DNA of 5,880 nucleotides, from assembly GCA_007129225.1 (NCBI GenBank), contig SKVX01000101.1, positions 1-5,880 on the forward strand. The letters run 5' to 3'. Shown here piece after piece: positions 1-5,880 of this stretch. The notes below the pieces were generated by a model, which made no database searches, was not told the origin of the DNA, and saw nothing but the letters and a program-made list of their open reading frames with translations. The stretch's first letter is position 1; the number at the start of each line of letters is the position of its first letter. The DNA comes from Halomonas sp. (GTDB taxonomy: Bacteria > Pseudomonadota > Gammaproteobacteria > Pseudomonadales > Halomonadaceae). Both the position numbers and the translations under genes were made by a program.

Positions 1-1179
1 AACCACCTGCTGGGCGGCGAAAAACCGGTCCCGCTCCGCCTCGGCCTCGGCGATCTCACCGCTATTGGCCAGTGCCACCGTTCGCGCATAGCGCATCATC
101 GCCAGGGTGGTGGCATAGAGTTCGACATCCTCCGGTAGCGACTGGGTCAGAATGGCCTCCCACATCCCGAAGCGGATCAGCACATGCTGCTTCATGGGCA
201 CGAAGGCCTCGAACCAGTCGGCCATCTGGCGCAGCAGGTTTTCCGGCAGCGTCGCCACCAGCTCGTCGGCGGCTTCCAGTGCCGGCGTCGGCTGGGCGAG
301 GAACATCGCCCCGTAGATCTTGAAGTGGTAGTTGTGGCAGCGATAGACCGTGTAGAAGTTATCCGCTCCCTCCCGCTCGAGGAATCGACGGTCTGCCGCG
401 ATCGCCAGCTCGTTGCGGCCGACCACGTTGTGATAATCCCCGCAGAGCACGTCGATATGGGTCGCCATGTGGACCAGGTGGCCCGCATCGGGCACCAGGG
501 CGCTGAGACGGTCGCCGTGGCGCAGCGCAAGCTCGGGATACGGCGACATCTCCATCAGATGAATGTACATATGCAACAGCCCTGGATGATCCCAGGCGCC
601 CTCGATGTCGCCAAAGGCCCGCTCGAGGACCGCCTTCGCCTCGAGGGTGTCGGCGCCTGTTGCGGGTTTACCGGTGGGCAGGTCCCAGAGCTGCCAGGGG
701 GTGCGGTTGAGCAGAGCCTCGGCGAAGAGCGCAATGACATCGAGATCGTCGGTGTGGGCGCGATAGGCATCGCGCATGGCGTCGGCATAGCCGTCGAGGC
801 AGGGGCCGAAATCCTCGACCATCGCCTCGGGCGCGCGGTGCTGTACGGCCTGGATCAGCGCTCGCTCCACCGGCGAAACGCGCTCGATGAGCAAGGCGGC
901 CGCCTTCGCTGCCGGGCGTGCAAGCGCCATCGCCTCGTGCTTCTCTTCCGGCTCGAAGGTTTCCCACTGGCGGTTGTAGTTGGGGCCCGCCGCATGGACG
1001 ATGCCCCACTGTGCCATCGCGCAGTCCGGGTCGGCCTCGAGCGCCCGGCGAAAGCACTCGATGGCCGCTTCGTGGTTGAAGCCGTAGAGCCAGATCAGCC
1101 CCTGATCGAACCAGCGTTGTGCCTGATCAGAGCGGGTGGTGACGCTCCGCGAGTAGTTTCCCAGGTTGTAGAAGTGCAT
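1..1179 (-). CDS. TPR-type helical-repeat protein, C-terminus cut off by window edge
   Basis: An open frame runs without a stop from ATG at 1179 to the window edge, giving 393 residues; the C-terminal end is missing. An AGGAGG motif nine bases upstream fixes the start. There is no signal peptide or membrane segment, so the protein is probably cytoplasmic. Residues about 17-60 form a clear TPR-like helix pair (QRWFDQGLIWLYGFNHEAAI followed by CFRRALEADP), and the rest is Ala/Leu-rich and helical, as in an alpha-solenoid. Histidine-rich segments recur: HMYIH (203-207), GHLVHMATH (233-241) and CHNYH (281-285). From memory, similar segments (PDAGHLVHM.SHI) recur in a widespread group of bacterial TPR proteins related to eukaryotic TTC38, none with a clear biochemical role known to me. 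It is the last gene of the cyclase - methyltransferase - TPR series, 116 bases after the methyltransferase. The TPR-like fold is fairly secure; the function is unknown. Confidence 0.85.
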   Translation of the reverse strand, partial: MHFYNLGNYSRSVTTRSDQAQRWFDQGLIWLYGFNHEAAIECFRRALEADPDCAMAQWGIVHAAGPNYNRQWETFEPEEKHEAMALARPAAKAAALLIERVSPVERALIQAVQHRAPEAMVEDFGPCLDGYADAMRDAYRAHTDDLDVIALFAEALLNRTPWQLWDLPTGKPATGADTLEAKAVLERAFGDIEGAWDHPGLLHMYIHLMEMSPYPELALRHGDRLSALVPDAGHLVHMATHIDVLCGDYHNVVGRNELAIAADRRFLEREGADNFYTVYRCHNYHFKIYGAMFLAQPTPALEAADELVATLPENLLRQMADWFEAFVPMKQHVLIRFGMWEAILTQSLPEDVELYATTLAMMRYARTVALANSGEIAEAEAERDRFFAAQQVV

Positions 1180-1188
1180 GGCGACATG

Positions 1189-1194
1189 CCTCCT
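1189..1194 (-). promoter_or_regulatory. Shine-Dalgarno site of the TPR-type gene
   Basis: On the minus strand AGGAGG lies nine bases before the ATG at 1179. It also lies one base from another ATG (1187-1185), which is in a different frame and too close to be used. The spacing therefore selects 1179 as the start. Confidence 0.8.
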
Positions 1195-1295
1195 GTCGTT
1201 GTCTCGTGTTGCTGTCCGACTTCAGTCTAGGGGACTCCTTGTCTTACCATGTCCCTGCAGCCTTACCCGTGTGCCGCCCGACGAACACTCGCATT

Positions 1296-2117
1296 TCACG
1301 CCGCCGCGCGGATAGCGACCACCTTCAGATACTGTGCCTTGACTCGGGTGCTGCCGTCGGTGGCTTCGTTGTATCGGTCCCAGTGCGTCTCGAGATCACG
1401 ACGCAGTGCCTGTCGCCCGTCTTCCTCCAGCCTGGCCCAGGCGCGTTCGATGGGGCCGAAGAACATTCTGTGGAACTCCACCACTTCGGGAACCGCAAAC
1501 GGATACTCAAAGGTGACGGTGACCGGTGAAGTGCTTAGGTCATTTAACCCTTCATTCAGGCGCTGGCGTACCGCGTCGGGATCCCCCCAGAGGGCGGGTG
1601 AGGGCAGCCCTGCCGGGGGTGGCACATGGCGACCAACGATCTTGAACATGTCGCCGATAAAGGTATCCGGCATCCAGTTGGCCATGGCGATGGTGCCGCC
1701 GGGGCGGCACACCCGCACCATTTCGGCGGCCGCAAGCTCGGGGCGCGGAGCAAACATGGCTCCGTACATGCTCACCACGAACTCGAACGCGGCATCGGGC
1801 TGGGCGAGGCTCTCGGCATCGCCGACCTCGAAGTGAATGTTCAAGCCTTCGGCTTTTGCCCGGGCGCGGGCTTGTTCAATCAGGTTGTCAGCGATATCGA
1901 TGCCCGTGACCGACGCGCCGGCACGAGCCGCCGGAATCGCCAGGTTACCCGTACCACAGGCGACATCGAGCAGTCGTTTCTCGGGTGTGATGTTCAAACT
2001 GGAAATAAAGTCATCGGCATGATGCTGGATGAATTTTGCGACTTCACCGAAATCGCCTGCCATCCAGGTCTTGCGCATGCCATCCTTGATGGTCTGGATA
2101 TCAGAAGTGGTGCCCAT
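1296..2117 (-). CDS. class I SAM-dependent methyltransferase
   Basis: A 273-residue soluble protein with the Rossmann-type methyltransferase core. Motif I is LLDVACGTG (49-57), which binds SAM; the acidic residue at the end of strand 2 is D74 in GIDIA; GDAESL (99-104) matches the adenine-contacting loop; FEFVVSMYGAMF (111-122) is strand 4; RPGGTIAMANW (138-148) is the usual post-core hairpin. The last ~120 residues are a variable, probably substrate-facing region. It resembles the broad UbiE/Methyltransf_11/25 groups, but nothing identifies the acceptor substrate. The start at 2117 is preferred over in-frame ATGs further upstream (2171 and 2147) because GAGGGGG sits directly before it and the upstream ones lack a ribosome site. 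It follows the diguanylate cyclase by 83 bases and precedes the TPR-type gene by 116 bases, so co-transcription is possible. The fold is secure, the substrate unknown. Confidence 0.9.
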   Translation of the reverse strand: MGTTSDIQTIKDGMRKTWMAGDFGEVAKFIQHHADDFISSLNITPEKRLLDVACGTGNLAIPAARAGASVTGIDIADNLIEQARARAKAEGLNIHFEVGDAESLAQPDAAFEFVVSMYGAMFAPRPELAAAEMVRVCRPGGTIAMANWMPDTFIGDMFKIVGRHVPPPAGLPSPALWGDPDAVRQRLNEGLNDLSTSPVTVTFEYPFAVPEVVEFHRMFFGPIERAWARLEEDGRQALRRDLETHWDRYNEATDGSTRVKAQYLKVVAIRAAA

Positions 2118-2121
2118 ATGG

Positions 2122-2128
2122 CCCCCTC
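2122..2128 (-). promoter_or_regulatory. ribosome binding site deciding the methyltransferase start
   Basis: Minus-strand GAGGGGG, with seven bases between its GAGG and the ATG at 2117. The open frame continues upstream to 2171, but the ATG codons at 2171 and 2147 have no purine-rich site in front, so this site supports the shorter 273-residue product. Confidence 0.6.
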
Positions 2129-2176
2129 GCATGGTTTGCCCATGCATCGTTGTTGTGGGTTCGGGGTGCAATATTC

Positions 2177-2204
2177 AGTGTATCAGCTCTCCTCCATCTT
2201 TCAG
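2177..2204 (-). promoter_or_regulatory. candidate sigma70 promoter for the methyltransferase
   Basis: On the minus strand CTGAAA (2204-2199) is followed after 16 bases by TACACT (2182-2177). The TG two bases upstream makes an extended -10 (TGATACACT). Each hexamer matches consensus at four of six positions. It overlaps the last codons of the diguanylate cyclase and would give a leader of roughly 50 bases. If real, it would allow the methyltransferase and TPR-type genes to be expressed apart from the cyclase. Seen by eye only, and such matches are common by chance. Confidence 0.3.
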
Positions 2205-4273
2205 CTCAGTTCCTTTGGCGGCAGTCCCGGCAGGACTTCATTAGCGTCGACGATCCGATTTCGGCCCGTTTGCTTGGCTTCATAAAGCGCGATGTCGGCT
2301 ACCTTGAGCAAGCTATGCACGTCGTGGCCGTGCGTGGGGTAAAGAGCGGTGCCGGCGGAAACGGTGACGTTCTTGGCCAGGTCGGGCAGGTCCATGGCCT
2401 CGATACGGCTGCGTACCAGCTCGGCCAGGGCGCGCAGTCCTTTGGTGTCGGCTTCGGGGATAATCAGCGTGAATTCCTCGCCGCCGTAGCGGCAGGCGAT
2501 ATCCTCGCGGCGGACGGTACGTCCGAGAAGATCGCCCACGTTGCTTAGCACTTTATCGCCGATATCGTGGCCGTAGCAGTCGTTGATACGTTTGAAGTGG
2601 TCAACGTCCAGCATGACAACGCCGACTTGGCCGCCATACCGTTTGACTCGGGAAATCTCGCTGGCGAGTGCCTCCTCCAGCCGCCTGCGATTGAACAAGC
2701 CGGTCAGCGAGTCCTTGATGGACTGTTGACGGAGTCGCTCGCGGAGCCGCAGGTTGCTGACGGTGAGGGCGGCATGCTCGACGACCGTCGTCATCAGAGG
2801 CTGCCGGTTGTCGAGCACCTGGTTTACGTCTTCGCCGCGCTCGATGGTCGGGATCAATTTGATGATTCCAGTCATGGCGTCTTCCGTCTGCAGCGGTATG
2901 CATAAGCTCGCTACCCCTTCGTCGTGGCATTGACGGCATTGGGAGGCTTCGGTAGCAGGCACATGGCGTTGAACCTTGCCGAATCGAGTTGCCGAGCACG
3001 ACGGGGCGGGTTCTTCTGGAATGAGATGAGCGTTGTCGCCCCACTCGGCTGCCAGCTGCAGCTGGCCGTCCGAGTCCACCAGGTAGGCGCGGCCCGCATC
3101 ATGCGGAAAAAGGGCCTTGCATGTTTGGGTCACGGCAGCGAATACCTGCTTTTCGCTGGAGCAGGACAGGAGACGTTCACTCATGTTGGTGAGCTCGGCG
3201 TTCTCTCGGCTGCGGTCCTCCAGGTTCCGGACCGTTTGGGCAAGCTCGGTGGTACGCTCCGCCACGCGGTGCTCCATATTGTGAAACTGGTCACGGAGAC
3301 GGGCGATCATTGCGTTGAAGGCCTTGGCGAGGACGCCGATTTCGTCGTTGCGGTCGATGGTCGTACTGGCTGAGAGGTCGCCGTCGCCGACTCGAGTGGC
3401 GGTTTCGGCGAGCCGGCAGATCGGCGTGATGATTCGGCTTAGAAAGAAGTAGGCGCCGATCAACGTAACGATCAGAATCAAGCCGGCGATGACCAGTATT
3501 CTCGCGGTCAGTTGGTTGCCGGTACGCTGTAGCTCCTCGCGGTAGACCGAGGAGGCGATGTACCAGTCGAACTCGGGCAGATAGCGGACCCAGGACACCT
3601 TGTCGTAGATATAATTGCCAGGATCGCTCGGCTTGTCCCACTTGTAGACGACCCGGTCGCCCGGCGTATCCGCTGCCGCCATCAGTTCGCTCGAGAGCGA
3701 GCGATTGCTGATCGGGTTGAGCAATTCACGGACGTTGACACCCTCGATGTTCGGGTTGGGGTGGATGACCATCTCATGTTCGCTATCGAATACGAACAGG
3801 TAGCCTGAATCGGCGATGCGGGTTTCGTGCAAGTGCCGGCGCAGGCGCTCGGTCAAGATGACCTTGCGCGCAGCAACCTCCTCCTCTATGTAGCCGATCC
3901 CACTGTTACTCTGCTCGTCTTCAACAAGGCGAATGCTCTCAAGCAGCATTGCCGTTGCCGTCTCGGTGTTAACGTGTTGGGCACCGTTTTGCGCTTCCAG
4001 ACGGCCGGTACCCGTCTCGACGAGTTGGAGAAGATGGTGGAGGTCGTGGCGGCGCAGGCGCAAGGCTGATTCCTGCCACGCCAGGATTTCTTGCTGTGCG
4101 CTGGAGGCGAGCTCGTAAACGTTGTCGAGGACTACCTTGCCGGTGCGCTCCTCCTGGTGTTCGAGGAGATCCCGAAGCCAGGGTACAGACGACAAGTAGG
4201 TGACACCGGCAAACACCAGCACACAGGCGATAATGCCAGCATACGTCTTGAGAAAGAGCTTGGATTTTAGCAC
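2201..4273 (-). CDS. membrane diguanylate cyclase, Cache-HAMP-GAF-GGDEF
   Basis: A 690-residue inner-membrane sensor predicted to make cyclic di-GMP from two GTP. Membrane helix 1 is at about 9-29. A periplasmic Cache-type ligand domain spans about 35-255, with the typical SGYLFVFDSEHEMVIHPNP at 156-174. Helix 2 is at about 257-278, then HAMP (279-332), a short coiled coil (333-365), GAF (about 366-510) and GGDEF (about 515-675). The active site is GGEEF (597-601) with metal residues D556 and E599, and NRRR (528-531) is typical. An intact inhibitory I-site RRED (588-591) lies five residues before GGEEF, so product inhibition is expected. There is no EAL or HD-GYP domain. The GAF domain has an unusual CRQCH (446-450) plus C426 and C458. 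The start is GTG at 4273: a stop codon lies two codons upstream, no other early start keeps helix 1, and the ribosome site (GGGA, seven bases away) is weak. Cyclase activity is a strong inference; the ligand is unknown. Confidence 0.95.
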   Translation of the reverse strand: MLKSKLFLKTYAGIIACVLVFAGVTYLSSVPWLRDLLEHQEERTGKVVLDNVYELASSAQQEILAWQESALRLRRHDLHHLLQLVETGTGRLEAQNGAQHVNTETATAMLLESIRLVEDEQSNSGIGYIEEEVAARKVILTERLRRHLHETRIADSGYLFVFDSEHEMVIHPNPNIEGVNVRELLNPISNRSLSSELMAAADTPGDRVVYKWDKPSDPGNYIYDKVSWVRYLPEFDWYIASSVYREELQRTGNQLTARILVIAGLILIVTLIGAYFFLSRIITPICRLAETATRVGDGDLSASTTIDRNDEIGVLAKAFNAMIARLRDQFHNMEHRVAERTTELAQTVRNLEDRSRENAELTNMSERLLSCSSEKQVFAAVTQTCKALFPHDAGRAYLVDSDGQLQLAAEWGDNAHLIPEEPAPSCSATRFGKVQRHVPATEASQCRQCHDEGVASLCIPLQTEDAMTGIIKLIPTIERGEDVNQVLDNRQPLMTTVVEHAALTVSNLRLRERLRQQSIKDSLTGLFNRRRLEEALASEISRVKRYGGQVGVVMLDVDHFKRINDCYGHDIGDKVLSNVGDLLGRTVRREDIACRYGGEEFTLIIPEADTKGLRALAELVRSRIEAMDLPDLAKNVTVSAGTALYPTHGHDVHSLLKVADIALYEAKQTGRNRIVDANEVLPGLPPKELS

Positions 4274-4279
4274 GTGCTA
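4268..4279. repeat. 12-bp perfect palindrome over the cyclase start codon
   Basis: TAGCACGTGCTA is its own reverse complement and includes the GTG start codon of the cyclase and the TAG stop two codons before it. In RNA it could base-pair between copies or weakly fold; in DNA it could be an operator. Its role is unknown; the palindrome itself is certain. Confidence 0.45.
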
Positions 4280-4682
4280 TTCCCAGGCGGGCTCATGACC
4301 GGTTGCGTTCTTTTTAGTATGTCCGTGAGGCAATCTCTCGCCTCCGCCAGTATCCATAACATACCTTATTGAAAAAAGTTCGCAGCATCCATGCCTCGAA
4401 AGGCAAAGGTTGCCCTGGTTTGGTAGCACAGGGGTCACGGCCGCAGACCATACAGCCAATCCGTGGGCTCCGTGTTGATTGAGGTCAAATGACTTTATCT
4501 CTTTCGCCTGGCACCATATTTCGTTCGCCGTCAGCGCTGCGCAGCCTGAAGGGGCTCCTTCAAGGCCGTACAGGCTGTAGTGGAGTCATCAGGAATCGGC
4601 ACGAGGAAAGCAGTCGACTCGAGTATTGGAGCCGTCTGTCAGTTGTCGGTTGACCGTTCCGCCGTATCTGCTTCGGCCGCTA
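4274..4682. other. 409-base intergenic region without a convincing gene
   Basis: Between the exported-protein gene and the cyclase I see no coding sequence with a credible start, ribosome site and recognisable product. It must contain the cyclase promoter. The most AT-rich part is about 4349-4380, where the minus strand offers weak -10-like hexamers (TATGTT, GATACT) with no good -35, so I make no promoter call. Small structures include a minus-strand hairpin with a TTCG loop (TGCCT/AGGCA, 4405-4392), a five-base GAGGC/GCCTC stem (4327-4344), the palindrome GTCAAATGAC (4484-4493) and the larger inverted repeat at 4542-4577. No T-tract follows any of these on the minus strand, so no intrinsic terminator for the exported-protein gene is visible. 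Joined restriction-like palindromes GTCGAC and CTCGAG lie at 4613-4623. Confidence 0.6.
4542..4577. repeat. inverted repeat with two alternative pairings
   Basis: CAGCCTG (4542-4548) is perfectly complementary to CAGGCTG (4571-4577). Part of the same left arm, GCCT (4544-4547), followed by GAAGG (4548-4552), can instead pair with CCTTC (4557-4561) and AGGC (4563-4566) around a GGCT loop, with one bulged A. The two folds share bases and exclude each other. It lies about 115 bases downstream of the exported-protein stop, with no T-tract on either strand, so it is not a standard terminator. It could be an RNA 3' structure or chance. Confidence 0.35.
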
Positions 4683-5108
4683 CTATTGCGGGTGGCTCAA
4701 TTGCTCAAGCAGAGGGCCACTGCATTGCCGATCACGATCAGCATCCCCCGAGAGGCAATCCTGGACGGTTCGCTTGAGCTCGTTACCGATGTCTCCGTCT
4801 CGGTCTAAGACGAAGTGCAGTGGAGTATAAGTCCACTCGGAGCGGGGATGCTGCATGTAGATCATGCCGACTCTGCAACGACCGTCATCGGTGCTGCCCT
4901 CGACCAGATACTGCGCCCGGGCGTTTGCGACCGTGGTTGTCATGAAGCTGGCTTCCGCCTTACAGGCCGATACCGCCTCAACGAAGCATGCCTGCGATTC
5001 ACAGGGCGGCGGACCGTCGGCACCCATCATGGAATTGGCCTGGGCTGACCAGAGCGCCACCAGTACCAGAGACATGAAAGCTAAACCATTTCTCTTTTTT
5101 GTTCGCAT
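4683..5108 (-). CDS. small exported six-cysteine protein, unknown function
   Basis: A 141-residue protein starting at ATG 5108, chosen because GGAG lies seven bases upstream and this start places a classical Sec signal peptide at the N-terminus: basic MRTKKRN, a hydrophobic stretch (8-20), and a likely cleavage site after AQA (22-24). The frame is open a further 33 codons upstream, but that extension would bury the signal. The mature part is about 117 residues with cysteines at 36, 41, 49, 78, 118 and 129, an even number that could form three disulfides in the periplasm. There is no lipobox cysteine at the cleavage site, so it is not a lipoprotein. LDRDGDIGNE (101-110) is Asp-rich but does not fit a full EF-hand. 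I do not recognise a named family; the pattern of a Cys-rich segment, then YLVEG and CRVGMIYM, recalls small uncharacterised periplasmic proteins of proteobacteria. It appears to be transcribed alone. Confidence 0.8.
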   Translation of the reverse strand: MRTKKRNGLAFMSLVLVALWSAQANSMMGADGPPPCESQACFVEAVSACKAEASFMTTTVANARAQYLVEGSTDDGRCRVGMIYMQHPRSEWTYTPLHFVLDRDGDIGNELKRTVQDCLSGDADRDRQCSGPLLEQLSHPQ

Positions 5109-5125
5109 ATTCACTCTCCCAAGCA

Positions 5126-5143
5126 TACGACTTTTGTGTCGTA
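5126..5143 (-). promoter_or_regulatory. leader hairpin upstream of the exported-protein gene
   Basis: On the minus strand TACGAC, a six-base ACAAAA loop and GTCGTA form a perfect six-pair inverted repeat ending 17 bases before the start codon, just upstream of the ribosome site. It could be a dyad operator near the promoter or a 5' leader hairpin affecting translation. No clear -10/-35 pair could be placed near it. Confidence 0.35.
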
Positions 5144-5200
5144 ACCTAGTTGCTTGCGGGTAGACCCGTAAAACAGATGGTCGGTGAGAAACACTGGAAC

Positions 5201-5213
5201 ACGTCAATGACGT
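5201..5213. promoter_or_regulatory. candidate operator palindrome
   Basis: ACGTCA and TGACGT flank a single central A, a perfect 13-base dyad of the size bound by bacterial dimeric regulators. It lies about 93 bases upstream of the exported-protein start codon. A 7-bp inverted repeat, CCCGTAA (5165-5171) with TTACGGG (5213-5219), brackets the same interval. The regulator is not identifiable from the site. Confidence 0.35.
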
Positions 5214-5297
5214 TACGGGATATATGGACCGGCTAGAGATGCGAAGCAGGCCCTATTCGTGACTGAGGGTAGTCTTCGGTATGGGTGAGCAGGAGTG

Positions 5298-5335
5298 AAA
5301 AAAACCCCGAGTCAGCCACCTGACTTGGGGGTTTT
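5298..5335 (-). terminator. intrinsic terminator of the HMG-CoA lyase gene
   Basis: On the minus strand AAAACCCC, a small internal loop, then AGTCAG/CTGACT around a GTGG loop, closing with GGGGTTTT and ending in a run of seven T. The 14-pair interrupted stem plus T-tract starts 18 bases after the lyase stop. The opposite strand also ends in TTTT, so it may work weakly in both directions. Confidence 0.9.
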
Positions 5336-5352
5336 CCATTTCTGACACGTTC

Positions 5353-5880
5353 TTACTTCGCTGCCAGCGCCACGCCCACCTTCGAGCGGCTGGGCCGGTC
5401 GATGGCCTGGGTGATCCAGGTACCGGTTTCGGCGAGTTTGTCGAGGTCGATGCCGGTTTCGATGCCGAGGCCGTTGAGCAGGTAGACGACGTCTTCGCTC
5501 GCTACGTTGCCGGAGGCGCCCTTGGCGTAGGGGCAGCCGCCTAGGCCGGCGACGGAGCTGTCCACCACGCTGATGCCTTCTTCCAGCACGGCGTAGAGGT
5601 TGGCCAGCGCCTGGCCGTAGGTGTCGTGGAAGTGGGCGGCGAGCTTTGCCATGGGGATGTCGCGGCTGACGGCTTCGATCATGCGCTTGGCGGCGAGGGG
5701 TGTGCCGACGCCGATGGTGTCGCCCAGCGACACTTCGTAGCAGCCCATGTCATAGAGCGCTTTCGAGACTTCGGCCACCTTGGCCGGGGCGATCTCGCCT
5801 TCGTAGGGGCAGCCGAGCACGCAGGAGACGTAGCCGCGTACGCGGACGTTGGCCTCCTTGGCCCGCTCCAGCACCGGGGC
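5353..5880 (-). CDS. mvaB: hydroxymethylglutaryl-CoA lyase, C-terminal part
   Basis: This enzyme splits (S)-3-hydroxy-3-methylglutaryl-CoA into acetoacetate and acetyl-CoA, the final step of leucine (and isovalerate) breakdown in the cytoplasm. The frame is open to the window edge, so only the last 175 residues are present and the N-terminal ~40% of a protein usually near 300 residues is missing. Visible family marks, numbered from the first visible residue: SCVLGCPYEGE (19-29), the metal-binding HxH in HFHDTYGQ (83-90), and the signature G-loop GLGGCPYAKGASGN (112-125) with the catalytic cysteine C116 and metal-ligand N125, corresponding to human Cys266 and Asn275. The barrel ends with a short helical tail and AAK before TAA. 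An intrinsic terminator follows directly, making this the last gene of its unit, probably a liu-type leucine degradation cluster upstream outside the window. All visible catalytic residues are intact. The liuE name would fit equally well. Confidence 0.95.
   Translation of the reverse strand, partial: APVLERAKEANVRVRGYVSCVLGCPYEGEIAPAKVAEVSKALYDMGCYEVSLGDTIGVGTPLAAKRMIEAVSRDIPMAKLAAHFHDTYGQALANLYAVLEEGISVVDSSVAGLGGCPYAKGASGNVASEDVVYLLNGLGIETGIDLDKLAETGTWITQAIDRPSRSKVGVALAAK

Noticed and set aside
184..1230. Long open frame on the plus strand (348 codons) opposite the TPR-type gene
   Set aside because: The opposite strand encodes a coherent TPR-like repeat protein with a strong ribosome site over the same bases. 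The plus-strand translation has no recognisable domain and is a high-GC shadow frame.
1626..2285. Plus-strand open frame of 219 codons opposite the methyltransferase
   Set aside because: The minus strand carries intact SAM-binding motifs here; the plus-strand product resembles nothing and runs into the end of the cyclase gene.
2924..2938. Reading the CRQCH motif as a true cytochrome c haem site
   Set aside because: The domain order places it in the cytoplasm after HAMP, where covalent haem c attachment is not expected. A single motif inside a GAF domain is weak evidence; kept only as a cysteine-cluster observation.
4392..4405. Small TTCG-loop hairpin followed further on by a run of six T on the minus strand
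   Set aside because: The stem is only five pairs and the T run begins about 14 bases after it, too far for an intrinsic terminator.
4277..4459. Minus-strand 60-codon frame directly before the cyclase
   Set aside because: It needs a TTG start, has no ribosome site I can see, and its product has no hydrophobic or domain pattern. It is more likely leader sequence of the cyclase transcript.
4593..4624. Similarity to cDNA-library adapter sequence (TCGGCACGAGG) followed by SalI-like and XhoI-like sites
   Set aside because: It looks like cloning sequence, but one base of the usual adapter EcoRI site is missing, and there is no sign of an insert boundary or vector. The flanks read as continuous bacterial DNA, so chance resemblance is likeliest. 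Checking the same locus in a related genome would settle it.
5109..5207. N-terminal extension of the exported protein to an upstream start at 5207
   Set aside because: It would place 33 residues of non-signal sequence before a well-formed signal peptide, while the start at 5108 has its own ribosome site.

Overview
The window reads as an ordinary chromosomal stretch of a fairly GC-rich gammaproteobacterium. A Halomonas-like or Marinobacter-like marine/halophilic host is my guess from protein style only; no rRNA or other marker is present. All five supported genes lie on the minus strand, so transcription runs from high to low coordinates.

Layout in transcription order: (1) 5880-5353, the C-terminal 175 residues of hydroxymethylglutaryl-CoA lyase (MvaB/LiuE type), the last step of leucine breakdown, closed by a strong intrinsic terminator at 5335-5298. 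(2) 5108-4683, a small exported protein of unknown function with a signal peptide and six cysteines; its upstream region holds a 13-nt palindrome and a leader hairpin. (3) 4682-4274, a gap of about 410 bases with no convincing gene but several small inverted repeats. (4) 4273-2201, a 690-residue membrane diguanylate cyclase (Cache - HAMP - GAF - GGDEF) starting at a GTG that sits inside a perfect 12-bp palindrome. (5) 2117-1296, a class I SAM-dependent methyltransferase. (6) 1179 to the window edge, the first 393 residues of a cytoplasmic TPR-type helical-repeat protein with a strong Shine-Dalgarno; its 3' end is outside the window.

The cyclase, methyltransferase and TPR genes are co-directional with gaps of 83 and 116 bases and could be co-transcribed, although a candidate internal promoter lies at the cyclase/methyltransferase boundary. 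The sequence shows no pathway linking the three. The lyase is insulated from the rest by its terminator.

I found no mobile element, CRISPR array, tRNA, rRNA or recognisable riboswitch, and nothing that amounts to a clearly new multi-gene system. The points most worth a second look are the CxxCH cysteine cluster in the cyclase GAF domain, the histidine motifs of the TPR-type protein, and the uncharacterised six-cysteine exported protein with its structured upstream region.
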